Of a stretch of 64,000 nucleotides of DNA, positions 18,483 through 26,950 are shown one piece after another. The translations under genes and the position numbers were made by a program. Position 1 is the stretch's first letter, and each line of letters starts with the position of its first letter. Source of the stretch: Chlorobiota bacterium (GTDB lineage Bacteria > Bacteroidota > Bacteroidia > Bacteroidales > F082). The stretch spans positions 19,477 to 83,476 of the forward strand of contig JAADIS010000003.1 in assembly GCA_013151215.1 (NCBI GenBank). Direction: 5' to 3'. The notes under the pieces were generated by a model. It ran no database searches, had not been told where the DNA came from, and saw nothing but the letters and a program-made list of their open reading frames with translations.

Positions 18483-19694
18483 ATGATTTACTTGGCGCTT
18501 CCCATATTGAACGAGTCGGCAAACCTGCCGGCTTTGATTAATTGTCTGTCGTTTCAGGAAACGGACGGTTTTGAGCTATTTGCCTGTGTGAACAATTATG
18601 ACCAGTGGTGGGCTGACGAGGATAAGCTAAGCCAATGCATGGATAATCAGGAGAGCATAAGGATTTTATGCTCCGTTACAGGGTTTAAGGTAAATGTCAT
18701 AGATAAGAGCTCAACAGGGAAAGCCTGGCGCAAAAAGAAAGGTGGGGTAGGGCATGCCAGGAGAGTGTTGATGGATGCTATCAGCAATGCCGCTGCCCCC
18801 AACGATCTAATAGTGAGCATTGATGCCGATACGTATTATCCCCCGGATTACTTGCGGGAAATTGCCAAAGTACTTGATGGGACAGGCGTAATAGGGCTTT
18901 CGTTGCCTTATTATCATAGGTTAAACGGGATAAACGACCGATTGATATTGCGATATGAGATTTATATGCGCTATTATTTGTCGAATATGTTAAGGATAAA
19001 AAACCCTTATGCTTTTACTGCCATCGGCTCGGCAATGGCATTTCCGGTCCGGGCTTACCGCAAAGTGGGCGGAATAACACCTGTCAGCAGCGGAGAGGAT
19101 TTTTACTTTTTGCAAAAGCTGTCGAAAAGCGGTTTCGTCTGCAATTGGGCAAACACAACTGCCTATCCGTCGGGGCGCTTTTCCGACAGGGTTGGCTTTG
19201 GCACCGGCCCGGCACTGATAAAAGGAGGCAAGGGAGATTGGGGCTCATATCCGTTTTATCCACCCGGTTTGTTCGATGTCGTTAAAAGCACTTATGATAA
19301 ATTCCCGCTATTGTATGAGCGCAACATAAAGTGCGATATGGACGAGTATTTGAGCAAACAGTTTAAGACCAACAAGATATGGGATGCCTTAAGGGATAAT
19401 TATAAGGACAGGGAAAACTTCGTTAAAGCTTGTGTCAACAAAGTCGATGCCTTGAGGATATTGCAGTTTCTAAAATCAGAGAATATAAAATCCCCCGTAA
19501 ATGATTCATCCGTCCTCAAGCGGTATTTAAAAAAATATCATTCGGATGATTTAAGCCCGGAGCTTTTCGGCCTTGTTGAAGGGCTGGATTTCAATAAGTC
19601 CTCGATACATGAACTGGATTTGCTGAGGAATTGGATGTTCGAGAGTGAAAATAGGCTAAGGGAAGCACAGACAGACAAGATGTTTGATGAATGA
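18483..19694 (+). CDS. Glycosyltransferase family 2-like protein
   Basis: A 403-residue protein with a GT-A-like fold. The nucleotide-binding opening is MIYLALPILNESANLPALIN, and the acidic metal motif is IVSIDADTYYPPDYL. Further conserved blocks are IGSAMAFPVRAYRKVGG and SSGEDFYFLQKL. The length and lack of membrane segments suggest a soluble transferase. Donor and acceptor are unknown. It precedes miaA on the same strand with a 58-base gap that holds a possible promoter, so the two may not be cotranscribed. The C-terminal ~100 residues are unassigned. Confidence 0.75.
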   Translation: MIYLALPILNESANLPALINCLSFQETDGFELFACVNNYDQWWADEDKLSQCMDNQESIRILCSVTGFKVNVIDKSSTGKAWRKKKGGVGHARRVLMDAISNAAAPNDLIVSIDADTYYPPDYLREIAKVLDGTGVIGLSLPYYHRLNGINDRLILRYEIYMRYYLSNMLRIKNPYAFTAIGSAMAFPVRAYRKVGGITPVSSGEDFYFLQKLSKSGFVCNWANTTAYPSGRFSDRVGFGTGPALIKGGKGDWGSYPFYPPGLFDVVKSTYDKFPLLYERNIKCDMDEYLSKQFKTNKIWDALRDNYKDRENFVKACVNKVDALRILQFLKSENIKSPVNDSSVLKRYLKKYHSDDLSPELFGLVEGLDFNKSSIHELDLLRNWMFESENRLREAQTDKMFDE

Positions 19695-19752
19695 GTCCTG
19701 TGATAAATTAATTTATTTTCATTCTTAAAATACTTTCTAGTATCTTGCACAC

Positions 19753-20670
19753 ATGAACCGATTGATATGCATTCTTGGGCCAACGGCGACCGGGAAGACC
19801 TCGCTGGCCTCACATCTGGCCGCCTTGATAGGGGCTGAGATAATTAGTGCCGACTCTAGGCAGGTTTATGCCGGGATGGATATAGGCACTGGGAAAGACA
19901 TTGGGGATTATACCGTTGGCGGCGTAGAAGTCCCGTATCACCTGATAGATATTAAAGAGCCGGGATACGAATACAATGTTTTTGAGTATCAAAACGATTT
20001 TGTTAAGGCATATAAAAAAATTATCGCCAACGAAAAGATTCCCATCCTTTGCGGGGGCAGCGGCATGTACCTCGACAGCATACTGCGTGCCTATGAAATG
20101 AACAAGGTTCCCGAAAACAAAGCACTGCGCACTGAATTGCAGCAAATGCCCGACAAACAGTTGTCGGACATGCTAAATGGCTTGCAAAACCTACATAACA
20201 CAAGCGATACGACAAGTCGGGCACGGATGATCAGGGCCATAGAGGTGGCAAAGGCAAATAAAGCCAACTTGGATACCATGAATTTGCTCAAGTCTTTGCG
20301 CAGCATTAATTTCGGTATTCTTTTCGATAGGCAAACAATAAGGGAGAGGATCACCGAACGCCTTGTGCAAAGGCTTGAGAATGGTATGCTTGATGAGATC
20401 GGGCACCTTCTCGAAAAGGGCGTTTCCAAGGACGAACTTCTTTTTTATGGTTTGGAATATAAGTTCCTGACCCGATATGTTTCGGGCGATATTTCGTACG
20501 ATGAAATGTTCGACGGGCTTAATACAGCGATTCACCAGTTTGCCAAAAGGCAGATGACCTGGTTTAGGAGAATGCAGAAACAAGGCGTTAGATTAAATTG
20601 GATTGATGGAAACTTAAGCATGGAGGAGAAGATTTCGCTAATTTTGAATGTGGTTTCAAAAGTAAGTTGA
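19753..20670 (+). CDS. miaA: tRNA dimethylallyltransferase
   Basis: MiaA adds a dimethylallyl group to A37 of tRNAs reading UNN codons. The P-loop GPTATGKTS (residues 8-16), the ISADSRQVYAGMDIGTGK block and the IPILCGGSGMYLDSIL block are diagnostic. The C-terminal FAKRQMTWFRRM is also characteristic. At 305 residues the length is normal. Its TGA overlaps by one base the ATG of the following sensor gene (TGATG), which suggests translational coupling to a two-component system. That is an unexpected partner for a tRNA modification gene. Confidence 0.97.
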   Translation: MNRLICILGPTATGKTSLASHLAALIGAEIISADSRQVYAGMDIGTGKDIGDYTVGGVEVPYHLIDIKEPGYEYNVFEYQNDFVKAYKKIIANEKIPILCGGSGMYLDSILRAYEMNKVPENKALRTELQQMPDKQLSDMLNGLQNLHNTSDTTSRARMIRAIEVAKANKANLDTMNLLKSLRSINFGILFDRQTIRERITERLVQRLENGMLDEIGHLLEKGVSKDELLFYGLEYKFLTRYVSGDISYDEMFDGLNTAIHQFAKRQMTWFRRMQKQGVRLNWIDGNLSMEEKISLILNVVSKVS

Positions 20671-23600
20671 TGGTTGGGAAGATGCGCATATTGCTTGTTT
20701 TTTGCCCGTTGATCATAGCGGCGGGGGCAATGGGGCAGCGTAAGCTGCTTTTTAAGGAAACCGCAATAAAGGATATCCAAACAAAATTTATTAACCTTAA
20801 CACTTCTGACGGCCTAAGCAATGATGCTGTTACCGATATACTCCAGGATGAGAAAGGCTTGATGTGGATATGCACGCTTGATGGCATTAATTCATACGAC
20901 GGCTCTGTTTTTACCAACTACTATCATGTTGAAGGTGACAGCCTTAGCCCGCAGTCGAACGAAGTTTACTGTGTTGAGGAGGATGAAAGCGGGAATCTGT
21001 TTTTCGGGACGGAGAAGGGCTTGTGCAAATATTCGCCCTATTCCGATAATTTTGTTCAAATCGACTTGAAGGGCAGTTCCTATTCGAATAAGTCGGCTTA
21101 TATCAGGCAGTTGAGGAGCAACGGAAAGGGCGGTTTGTGGATTGAGGTCCTGGAAGGTGCTTTGTTGCTGTATAATATCGAAAACGACTCTGTCGAAAAA
21201 GTGTTCAGCCATAATGCGACCCAGCAGCCTTATTATCATTATCACACTATTTATTACGATAGTGATTCAACCTTATGGGTAGGGGGAAGGGGCTTGGATC
21301 CGCTATTTCTGAAAAAAGGCAGCAACTTGCTGGAGACAATCAGAAATGATGAACTTGACCCGGACAAAAAAAGGGAAAATGACGTTGCTTGTTTTTATGA
21401 GGACAGCAGGGGCGATTTTTGGGTGAGCGCCCTCGACGGGGTTTATCTGCTGAACAGGGAATCCCTGGTATATACGAAATTTATGAGAACCTCGACCTGG
21501 GATATTGTTGAGGATAACGAGAGTAATATCTGGTTCGCAGGCGGTAGCGGCATCTTTAAGTATATGCCGAGCGCTAATCAAATGGTTTGGTTCGCAAAAG
21601 ATAAGGACAATCCAGCCTCGCTTGCCTCCAACAGCGTCTTAAAAATTTATGAGGATTACCACAATAATTTGTGGTTTGCGACAAATAATGGTATAAGTAT
21701 ATATAGTCCAAGCGCTTACCCTTTTGGTACTTACTCGCACATACCCGGTATCGCACAAAGTCCGCAAGGGGTTGTGGTAACTGCTGTCGCCGAAGATAAA
21801 AAGGGTAATTTATGGATTGGATATGAGGAAAATGGCCTGGATTATTTTATGCTTCGCGACAGGCAGTTCGATCACTATCAAAAAACCAGGGATGGCCTGT
21901 CGGCCAATGAGGTATCAAGCCTTTATGTTGATAAGTACGATATGCTTTGGATTGCCTTGTGGCGGGGTGTGGGCTTCAATTCGTTGAACCTTGCCAATGG
22001 AAAGTTCACCTTGTACACTTACGACAAGACTAGTTCCAAATTTGATTGGTATAACGATTTTATAGAAGATGATTCAGGCAATTTTTATCTTGGGTTTTGG
22101 GGTAGTGAGGGATTAACGCTTTTTGATAGAAAAAAGGGAAGGTTCATAAAAACCCTTAAGCATAAATTCCCTCGCCTGCAGCAATCAAGGTTGATAACTC
22201 GATTGTTAAAGGATAATAAGGGAAATATCTGGTTTGGGACTTCAAAGGGAGGCTTATATGTTTACGATCCTATCAGCGATACTTCAAGGGCGTATTTTGC
22301 TGATATTGATGATAATAGAGGCCTGTTGTCGAATTCTGTCAACGATTTGTGCATGGATAACGACGACGAAATCTGGTTAATAGGAAATAGTTTGCAAAGG
22401 TATATTCCCGAAAATGATTCATTTGTGTCGTATGGAGCGGGTTATGGGCTTGGTAGCACCAAGCTAGTTTCCTTGCTGCCCGATAATTTGGGCAATATCT
22501 GGGTCGCTTCGGCTGATAAAGGTTTGTTTAAGTTTAATAAACACGATGAGAGCTTTATGAGGTTTACCGAAGATGCAGGTCTGCAGTCGAACAAGTTCTC
22601 AAAAGCAAGGTTGAAGCTGTCAACAGGTGATTTGTTTTTCGGAGGTTCGAAGGGGTTTAATTTGTTTAGCCCGGGATTCATCATTAGCAGGTCGATTATA
22701 CCAAAGCCGTTTTTCGGGAACCTTTATGTTAACTATAATAAGACCTTTCCTAGTTTGAATGACCGAGGCAGCCTGGTGTTTTCCTCCGATGTTAATAATA
22801 TCAAGATAGAATTAAGATCTACCGATGCGGTTAAGCCCGAACGCTACTATTATCAATGCATGCTTGTGGGCTACGATGCCGATTGGGTGGACGTTGACCG
22901 TAAATATCGGGAAGTCAGTTATTCATTTATTCCGGCAGGCCGTTACACTTTTAAGTATAGGATGGGCGACGGCAGCAGCTGGTCGGACAGGGTTGCCGAG
23001 TGCAGCCTTGTGTTTAGAGAGCCTTTTTATAAGTCGTGGTGGTTCGGCCTCTTGGTGGCTTTAGCCCTGGCGGCAATACTTTTTGCTGTTGTTAAACAGC
23101 GTCTGTTCGACTTAAACCAAAAGCACAATAATCTGGAGCTGGAACAACGTTTGTTCCGTTTGCAGATGAACCCGCACTTCATTTTCAACGCCTTGTTGGC
23201 AATACAGAATTTTGTTTTTAAAAAGGACGTGAAGGAAGCCGGCTTGTACATATCTGATTTCGCCAAGCTATATAGGCTGATACTCGACAACAGCCGCAGC
23301 GAGTTTGTGCTTTTCGAAAAAGAAGTGGAAACTTTGAACCTGTACCTGAGGCTTCAATCGCTGCGCTATGAAAATAAATTCGATTTTATAATAGATGTCG
23401 ATGAAAACATCGAAAGCGATATGTTTATGATTCCGCCAATGCTCGCCCAACCGATTATCGAAAATGCCGTGGAGCATGGTATTTTTAAGAAACAAAGCAA
23501 GGGCTATATCAATATCAAATATATATTGTCGGATAAGGTGATTTATTTTGAAGTCGTCGATGACGGGATTGGGCTGACTGCTTCAAAAGATTCCGTAAAA

Positions 23601-23774
23601 TATACTGAGCATAAATCCTCGGCCCTAGATATCACGCAGCGCAGATTAAGGGTCCTGGCAAAGAAATACTCCTTCAGCCCAAATTTTGTATTGGAGGAAC
23701 TAATTGAGGATAAAGTTGTTAATGGTACAAAGGTAAGTTTTAACCTGCCTTATAAATACTTGTATGCAACATAA
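20670..23774 (+). CDS. LytS-type sensor histidine kinase with two-component-regulator propeller
   Basis: A ~1034-residue membrane sensor. The track start is a TTG at 20667; the ATG at 20670, which overlaps the miaA stop, is preferred. A signal sequence (MRILLVFCPLIIAAGAMGQ) leads to a periplasmic beta-propeller of Reg_prop repeats (GLSNDAVTDILQDEKGLMWI and later copies such as KDNKGNIWFGTSKGGLYVYD). A Y_Y_Y domain and one membrane helix at about 790-812 follow. The cytoplasmic His_kinase domain has LQMNPHFIFNALLAI (His about 836). The C-terminal HATPase has EVVDDGIGL. It signals to the LytTR regulator encoded 14 bases downstream. The ligand is unknown. Confidence 0.93.
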   Translation: MVGKMRILLVFCPLIIAAGAMGQRKLLFKETAIKDIQTKFINLNTSDGLSNDAVTDILQDEKGLMWICTLDGINSYDGSVFTNYYHVEGDSLSPQSNEVYCVEEDESGNLFFGTEKGLCKYSPYSDNFVQIDLKGSSYSNKSAYIRQLRSNGKGGLWIEVLEGALLLYNIENDSVEKVFSHNATQQPYYHYHTIYYDSDSTLWVGGRGLDPLFLKKGSNLLETIRNDELDPDKKRENDVACFYEDSRGDFWVSALDGVYLLNRESLVYTKFMRTSTWDIVEDNESNIWFAGGSGIFKYMPSANQMVWFAKDKDNPASLASNSVLKIYEDYHNNLWFATNNGISIYSPSAYPFGTYSHIPGIAQSPQGVVVTAVAEDKKGNLWIGYEENGLDYFMLRDRQFDHYQKTRDGLSANEVSSLYVDKYDMLWIALWRGVGFNSLNLANGKFTLYTYDKTSSKFDWYNDFIEDDSGNFYLGFWGSEGLTLFDRKKGRFIKTLKHKFPRLQQSRLITRLLKDNKGNIWFGTSKGGLYVYDPISDTSRAYFADIDDNRGLLSNSVNDLCMDNDDEIWLIGNSLQRYIPENDSFVSYGAGYGLGSTKLVSLLPDNLGNIWVASADKGLFKFNKHDESFMRFTEDAGLQSNKFSKARLKLSTGDLFFGGSKGFNLFSPGFIISRSIIPKPFFGNLYVNYNKTFPSLNDRGSLVFSSDVNNIKIELRSTDAVKPERYYYQCMLVGYDADWVDVDRKYREVSYSFIPAGRYTFKYRMGDGSSWSDRVAECSLVFREPFYKSWWFGLLVALALAAILFAVVKQRLFDLNQKHNNLELEQRLFRLQMNPHFIFNALLAIQNFVFKKDVKEAGLYISDFAKLYRLILDNSRSEFVLFEKEVETLNLYLRLQSLRYENKFDFIIDVDENIESDMFMIPPMLAQPIIENAVEHGIFKKQSKGYINIKYILSDKVIYFEVVDDGIGLTASKDSVKYTEHKSSALDITQRRLRVLAKKYSFSPNFVLEELIEDKVVNGTKVSFNLPYKYLYAT

Positions 23775-23788
23775 TTTAATTATAAGAT

Positions 23789-24541
23789 ATGATTAGGACA
23801 GTTATTATCGATGATGAACCAAATGCGAGGCAGCTTATCGCAAACGTATTGGAATTGTATTGTGAAAACGTGGAACTTGTCGGTCAGGCAGAGAGTGTTG
23901 ACACCGGCTTGGGGCTAATCAATAAACTTAAGCCCGAATTGGTCCTGCTCGATATCCAGATGCCCGACGGCAGTGGTTTCGATTTATTAAGGAAAATAGA
24001 GAATATTGACTTTAAGTTTATTTTCATTACCGCTCATCAGCAATATGCGATTAAAGCGATAAAACTGAGCGCTTTGGACTATGTTCTAAAACCCATTAAC
24101 ACCAACGAGTTGATCGATGCGATTGAAAAGGCTGAGCTGAGTCATGAGAATGCTGATGAAATAAGGACAAAACTAGATAATTTCCAGAACAATATAAATA
24201 GCAACAATCCCGATAAGCGCATCAGCATCAATACAACTGATTCGGTTTATAGTATCCGCATAAACGATATATTATATTGCAAATCGGATAAGAACTATAC
24301 TGAGCTATTTCTTTTAAACAAAGGTAAATTATTGATATCCAAAACATTAAAAGAATTCGAGCATTTGCTTGCCGACTATGGTTTTTATAGGGCGCACCAA
24401 TCCTATTTAGTGAATATGAAATTCGTGAACCGGTTTGCGAAAATGGGACTGGGCGGTAAGGCTGTGCTCGACAATGATGTGAAAATACCTGTTTCCTCCC
24501 GCAAAAGGGAAGGATTCCTGAGGTATATGGAAAATATGTGA
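23789..24541 (+). CDS. LytTR-family response regulator
   Basis: A 250-residue DNA-binding regulator. The receiver domain has IIDDE, Asp55 in LVLLDIQMPDGSG, and Lys in YVLKPI. The C-terminal LytTR domain (about 145-250) contains ISINTTDSVYSIRINDILYC and YRAHQSYLVNMKFV. It is the partner of the LytS-type kinase just upstream. A candidate pair of LytTR half-sites lies 45 bases after its stop, before the next lipoprotein gene. Confidence 0.95.
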   Translation: MIRTVIIDDEPNARQLIANVLELYCENVELVGQAESVDTGLGLINKLKPELVLLDIQMPDGSGFDLLRKIENIDFKFIFITAHQQYAIKAIKLSALDYVLKPINTNELIDAIEKAELSHENADEIRTKLDNFQNNINSNNPDKRISINTTDSVYSIRINDILYCKSDKNYTELFLLNKGKLLISKTLKEFEHLLADYGFYRAHQSYLVNMKFVNRFAKMGLGGKAVLDNDVKIPVSSRKREGFLRYMENM

Positions 24542-24585
24542 TCCTAAACCGGCTTTCTCCTGCTATCGTATTTTAGTTTAACCTA

Positions 24586-24615
24586 AACGTTTGTTAAATA
24601 AACCCTAACGTATCT
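24586..24615 (+). promoter_or_regulatory. Candidate LytTR-binding direct repeats
   Basis: AACGTTTGT (24586-24594) fits the published LytTR half-site [TA][AC][CA]GTTN[AG][TG] at every position. A second, imperfect copy AACGTATCT starts 21 bases later (24607), about two helical turns, which is the usual spacing. It lies in the 160-base gap between the LytTR regulator and a lipoprotein gene. This is the likeliest local target, but it is prediction only. Confidence 0.4.
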
Positions 24616-24701
24616 ATATTAAATTCTGCCATCAAGCTTGTTTGTAAGTAATTTAGCTTGAAAATTATTACTAATCGGTTTGATTTGGCTCAAACACAAA
24701 A

Positions 24702-25121
24702 ATGAAAATTATGAGATTAAAAAGTATTTTTAAATTAATCGCGATTGCGCTGGTAAGCGTAACAATGATCTACGGGTCTTGTAATAAAACTGAAGATCCC
24801 GTTGCGCCGGCACCGTATTTGCCGGGATTCAACGCAACTTCCATATCCGGTAACGTTGGTGGAGTGGAGGTTATCGAGTTTGCAATTGTTTGTACAACAG
24901 ATGATGTAAACATCACAAAAATCGAAGTTCATGCGCCTGACGGAAGTACTTATACTTATACTGGTGGCTTGTTTGTAAGAAACCAGCAAATGTTAATCCC
25001 TGATACTTTTGTGAAGCTTTCCGGCAGCTGGACTTTTGCCATAACAGGATCGGTATCGGGTGGCACACATAATGCAGAAGGTTTTAATGCGTCGGCCACG
25101 GTAAGCGTTTCGGCAAAATAA
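24702..25121 (+). CDS. Small secreted lipoprotein of unknown function
   Basis: A 139-residue protein with a lipoprotein signal ending in a lipobox-like VTMIYGSC and then NKTEDP. The mature part reads as an Ig-like beta-sandwich (ATSISGNVGGVEVIEFAI, IEVHAPDGSTYTY, GSWTFAITGSVSGGTH). I do not recognise the family. Start may be 24702 or the ATG at 24711. It follows possible LytTR sites and so could be a target of the upstream two-component system (inference). A terminator follows 70 bases downstream. Confidence 0.7.
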   Translation: MKIMRLKSIFKLIAIALVSVTMIYGSCNKTEDPVAPAPYLPGFNATSISGNVGGVEVIEFAIVCTTDDVNITKIEVHAPDGSTYTYTGGLFVRNQQMLIPDTFVKLSGSWTFAITGSVSGGTHNAEGFNASATVSVSAK

Positions 25122-25190
25122 ATTTCCCCCGGGGAAACTGATTAATTGATTCTTCATATTTTTATATTGGACCTGATAAGTTATTCAGGG

Positions 25191-25220
25191 AAAAAGCCAC
25201 TTTGATATGGTGGCTTTTTT
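25191..25220 (+). terminator. Rho-independent terminator after the lipoprotein gene
   Basis: aaaaagccac pairs with gtggcttttt across a 9-base loop and runs into a T-tract. It is placed 70 bases past the lipoprotein stop. Confidence 0.8.
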
Positions 25221-25540
25221 TATGCCACGTCTTTCCGTTCTTGGGTCTTTGATTTTGCACCTTGCTTTTTTTGAATTGTTCCAATGGACATGTTGGGGGA
25301 TCCGCTCAGCAGTTTGGTGATCGCATCCGGGCAAGCATTCTTGGCTTATGCGTCCTTTCACCTTTTAAGGGTAGGAGGGCGCATATTGTCTTTGTCGAAT
25401 AGAGGGGATATGAATTCATGAAAGGCGATACCTGTCTAATAGACAGTCCCCTTCTTCTAAGCATAATTTGTCGTTGCTTTATTTTCATTCCCCATTGTTT
25501 CACAATAATGTTAATATTCAAGGAATAAATTACCGACTTG

Positions 25541-25554
25541 TGTACAAATGTAAC
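25541..25554 (+). repeat. Operator-like motif, copy 1
   Basis: TGTACAAATGTAAC. It shares ACAAATGTAAC exactly (11 bases) with the minus strand at 25842-25852 and the core ACAAATGTA with both arms of the palindrome at 25623-25652. Confidence 0.5.
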
Positions 25555-25622
25555 CCAACCAAAGTATATGTCTGAGCATCAAACTCATAGCAATAGAACC
25601 GTTTTGATATCGGATATCAGGA

Positions 25623-25652
25623 TGTTTACAAATGTATATACATTTGTAAACA
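25623..25652. promoter_or_regulatory. Perfect 30-bp palindrome, likely regulator binding site
   Basis: The left arm TGTTTACAAATGTAT is followed immediately by its exact reverse complement. Each arm contains ACAAATGTA. It lies 277 bases upstream of the XRE regulator. Perfect symmetry with no loop fits a dimeric repressor site better than a terminator. Confidence 0.55.
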
Positions 25653-25840
25653 ATGAAGAATTTGGTAAATACTTGATATAATAATCACATAACCAGACTT
25701 ATAATTATCAATATATCAAATACACTTTAAAATATCGGCATAAATGCTATAAAAATTTGATGAATATAATTTGCGATAGAAGTATATGAATATCAATGTA
25801 ATATGATAATAAATCAGAATTATAGTTTAAATAATTGCAT

Positions 25841-25857
25841 TGTTACATTTGTAATCA
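25841..25857 (-). repeat. Operator-like motif, copy 4 (inverted)
   Basis: The plus strand reads TGTTACATTTGTAATCA, so the minus strand carries ACAAATGTAAC. It is 72 bases before the XRE gene start. Confidence 0.5.
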
Positions 25858-25872
25858 CCATATTTTTTTCAT

Positions 25873-25909
25873 TGGTGTTTACACCTGAATACTATTTTGT
25901 TTAATTTTG
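25873..25909 (+). promoter_or_regulatory. Promoter region of the XRE regulator with inverted repeat
   Basis: A -7 TAATTTTG (TAnnTTTG) at 25902-25909 lies 19 bases before the ATG. Just upstream is the inverted repeat GGTGT-TT-ACACC (about 25874-25885), which also contains TGTTTACA, shared with the 30-bp palindrome. A repressor bound there would cover the -33 region. Confidence 0.5.
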
Positions 25910-25928
25910 TATATCAAACATAGCTGTT

Positions 25929-26396
25929 ATGATACAGAGAATAAAAAGTTTTATCGAGAACCAAAACCTGAGCTCCTCGGGATTTGCGAACGAGATCGGT
26001 GTTCAGCGTTCTTCTGTTTCACATATCTTATCGGGCAGGAATAAACCTAGCCTGGATTTTATTTTAAAGTTTAAGGAGCATTATCCCGACTTAAATTTCG
26101 AGTGGTTGTTGACGGGCAAGGGGGGCATGTTCGTCCAGAAAGAAAAAGTTGCCGGGACCGATAAGCCTGGAGGCAAGCGAAAAGCTGCTGTCAAAGAAAC
26201 CGGGGAAAATGAATTATCCTTGTTTGCCGATGAGCAAAGACCGTTCAGTGAAACAAAACAGACTTCCCCTGACATGCCTGGCGTGGTAAAAGACGAGGAA
26301 ATGGCTTATTATGGGAAAACAAATGTATCGAAGAAGATTAAAAAGATTATTTTACTTTATCAGGACAATAGCTTTGAGGAATTCAAGCCTGAATAA
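25929..26396 (+). CDS. XRE-family (lambda-repressor-like HTH) transcriptional regulator
   Basis: A 155-residue protein. The N-terminal HTH (about 1-65) reads MIQRIKSFIENQNLSSSGFA, then GVQRSSVSHILSGRNKPSLD, and ends with FEWLLTGKGGMF, typical of Bacteroidota XRE regulators. The rest is charged and probably flexible, with a short C-terminal segment KKIKKIILLYQDNSFEEF shared, as I recall, by this group. No S24 peptidase or toxin partner is present. Repeated palindromic motifs upstream suggest autoregulation. Confidence 0.88.
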   Translation: MIQRIKSFIENQNLSSSGFANEIGVQRSSVSHILSGRNKPSLDFILKFKEHYPDLNFEWLLTGKGGMFVQKEKVAGTDKPGGKRKAAVKETGENELSLFADEQRPFSETKQTSPDMPGVVKDEEMAYYGKTNVSKKIKKIILLYQDNSFEEFKPE

Positions 26397-26402
26397 TGCA
26401 AT

Positions 26403-26438
26403 AAAAAAGGCTGCCTTTCGAAAAAGGCAGCCTTTTTT
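26403..26438. terminator. Bidirectional terminator between the XRE gene and ndk
   Basis: A perfect 16-bp stem (aaaaaaggctgccttt with its complement) with loop cgaa and an A/T run on both sides sits between the two converging genes. Confidence 0.92.
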
Positions 26439-26455
26439 GATTTTTAACGGCCGGA

Positions 26456-26875
26456 TTAGAACATCTCCCTTTGTGAGAAGAAGAAATTTGCTTCGATTCT
26501 TGCGTTGTCATCGCTGTCGGATCCATGAACTGCATTGGCTTCTATTGAAGTAGCATATAGTTTGCGGATGGTTCCCTCTGCCGCGTCGGCAGGATTGGTC
26601 GAGCCTATATATTCCCTATAGGCTTCAACAGCATTTTCTTTTTCAAGCACGGCAGCGACAATCGGCCCCGACGACATAAAGGACACTAAGTCGTTGTAAA
26701 AGGGGCGTTCTTTGTGAACCGCATAAAATTTTCTCGCATCACTTTTTGTTAAGCGTGTGAATTTAAGGGCTTTAACCAAAAAGCCGCCCTCGATAATCTT
26801 GGCGATTATGTTTCCCATATTGCCGTCAGCAACAGCCTTGGGCTTAATCATCGTAAAAGTTATGTTTCCTGACAT
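26456..26875 (-). CDS. ndk: Nucleoside diphosphate kinase
   Basis: Transfers gamma-phosphate between nucleoside tri- and diphosphates through a phospho-His. FTMIKPKAV near the N-terminus and the active-site His117 in NAVHGSDS are present, with the [17 protein letters not shown] substrate loop. The 139-residue length is normal. It is divergent from the DHH phosphoesterase gene and converges on the XRE regulator. Confidence 0.97.
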   Translation of the reverse strand: MSGNITFTMIKPKAVADGNMGNIIAKIIEGGFLVKALKFTRLTKSDARKFYAVHKERPFYNDLVSFMSSGPIVAAVLEKENAVEAYREYIGSTNPADAAEGTIRKLYATSIEANAVHGSDSDDNARIEANFFFSQREMF

Positions 26876-26899
26876 AGTTAATGTTAATTAAAATTTTCG

Positions 26900-26926
26900 C
26901 AAAAATACATGTTATTTTTATCTTTG
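26900..26926. promoter_or_regulatory. Overlapping divergent -7 elements for ndk and the DHH gene
   Basis: The minus strand carries TATTTTTG at 26900-26907 for ndk; the plus strand carries TATCTTTG at 26919-26926 for the DHH gene. Both fit TAnnTTTG. The plus element begins after the track start at 26909, so the DHH protein must start later, at 26951. Confidence 0.55.
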
Positions 26927-26950
26927 CCACTTCTAATTTTACAAAATGCA

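Larger units (their letters stand above)
25221..25928. other. Gene-poor, AT-rich intergenic stretch before the XRE regulator
   Basis: No convincing gene is seen. The minus-strand ORF at 25306-25521 has no homology I recognise, no ribosome site, and low-complexity content. The half nearest the XRE gene (from about 25540) is very AT-rich and carries repeated ACAAATGTA motifs, a 30-bp palindrome and a short inverted repeat, listed separately. A small RNA or an integration scar is possible but not shown. Confidence 0.5.

Noticed and set aside
20667-20669. TTG start of the LytS sensor in the ORF track
   Set aside because: ATG follows at once (20670) and overlaps the miaA stop in a typical coupling arrangement.
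25306-25521. 71-residue minus-strand ORF in the intergenic stretch
   Set aside because: No recognisable family, no ribosome-binding site or promoter in place, and composition unlike neighbours; probably chance.
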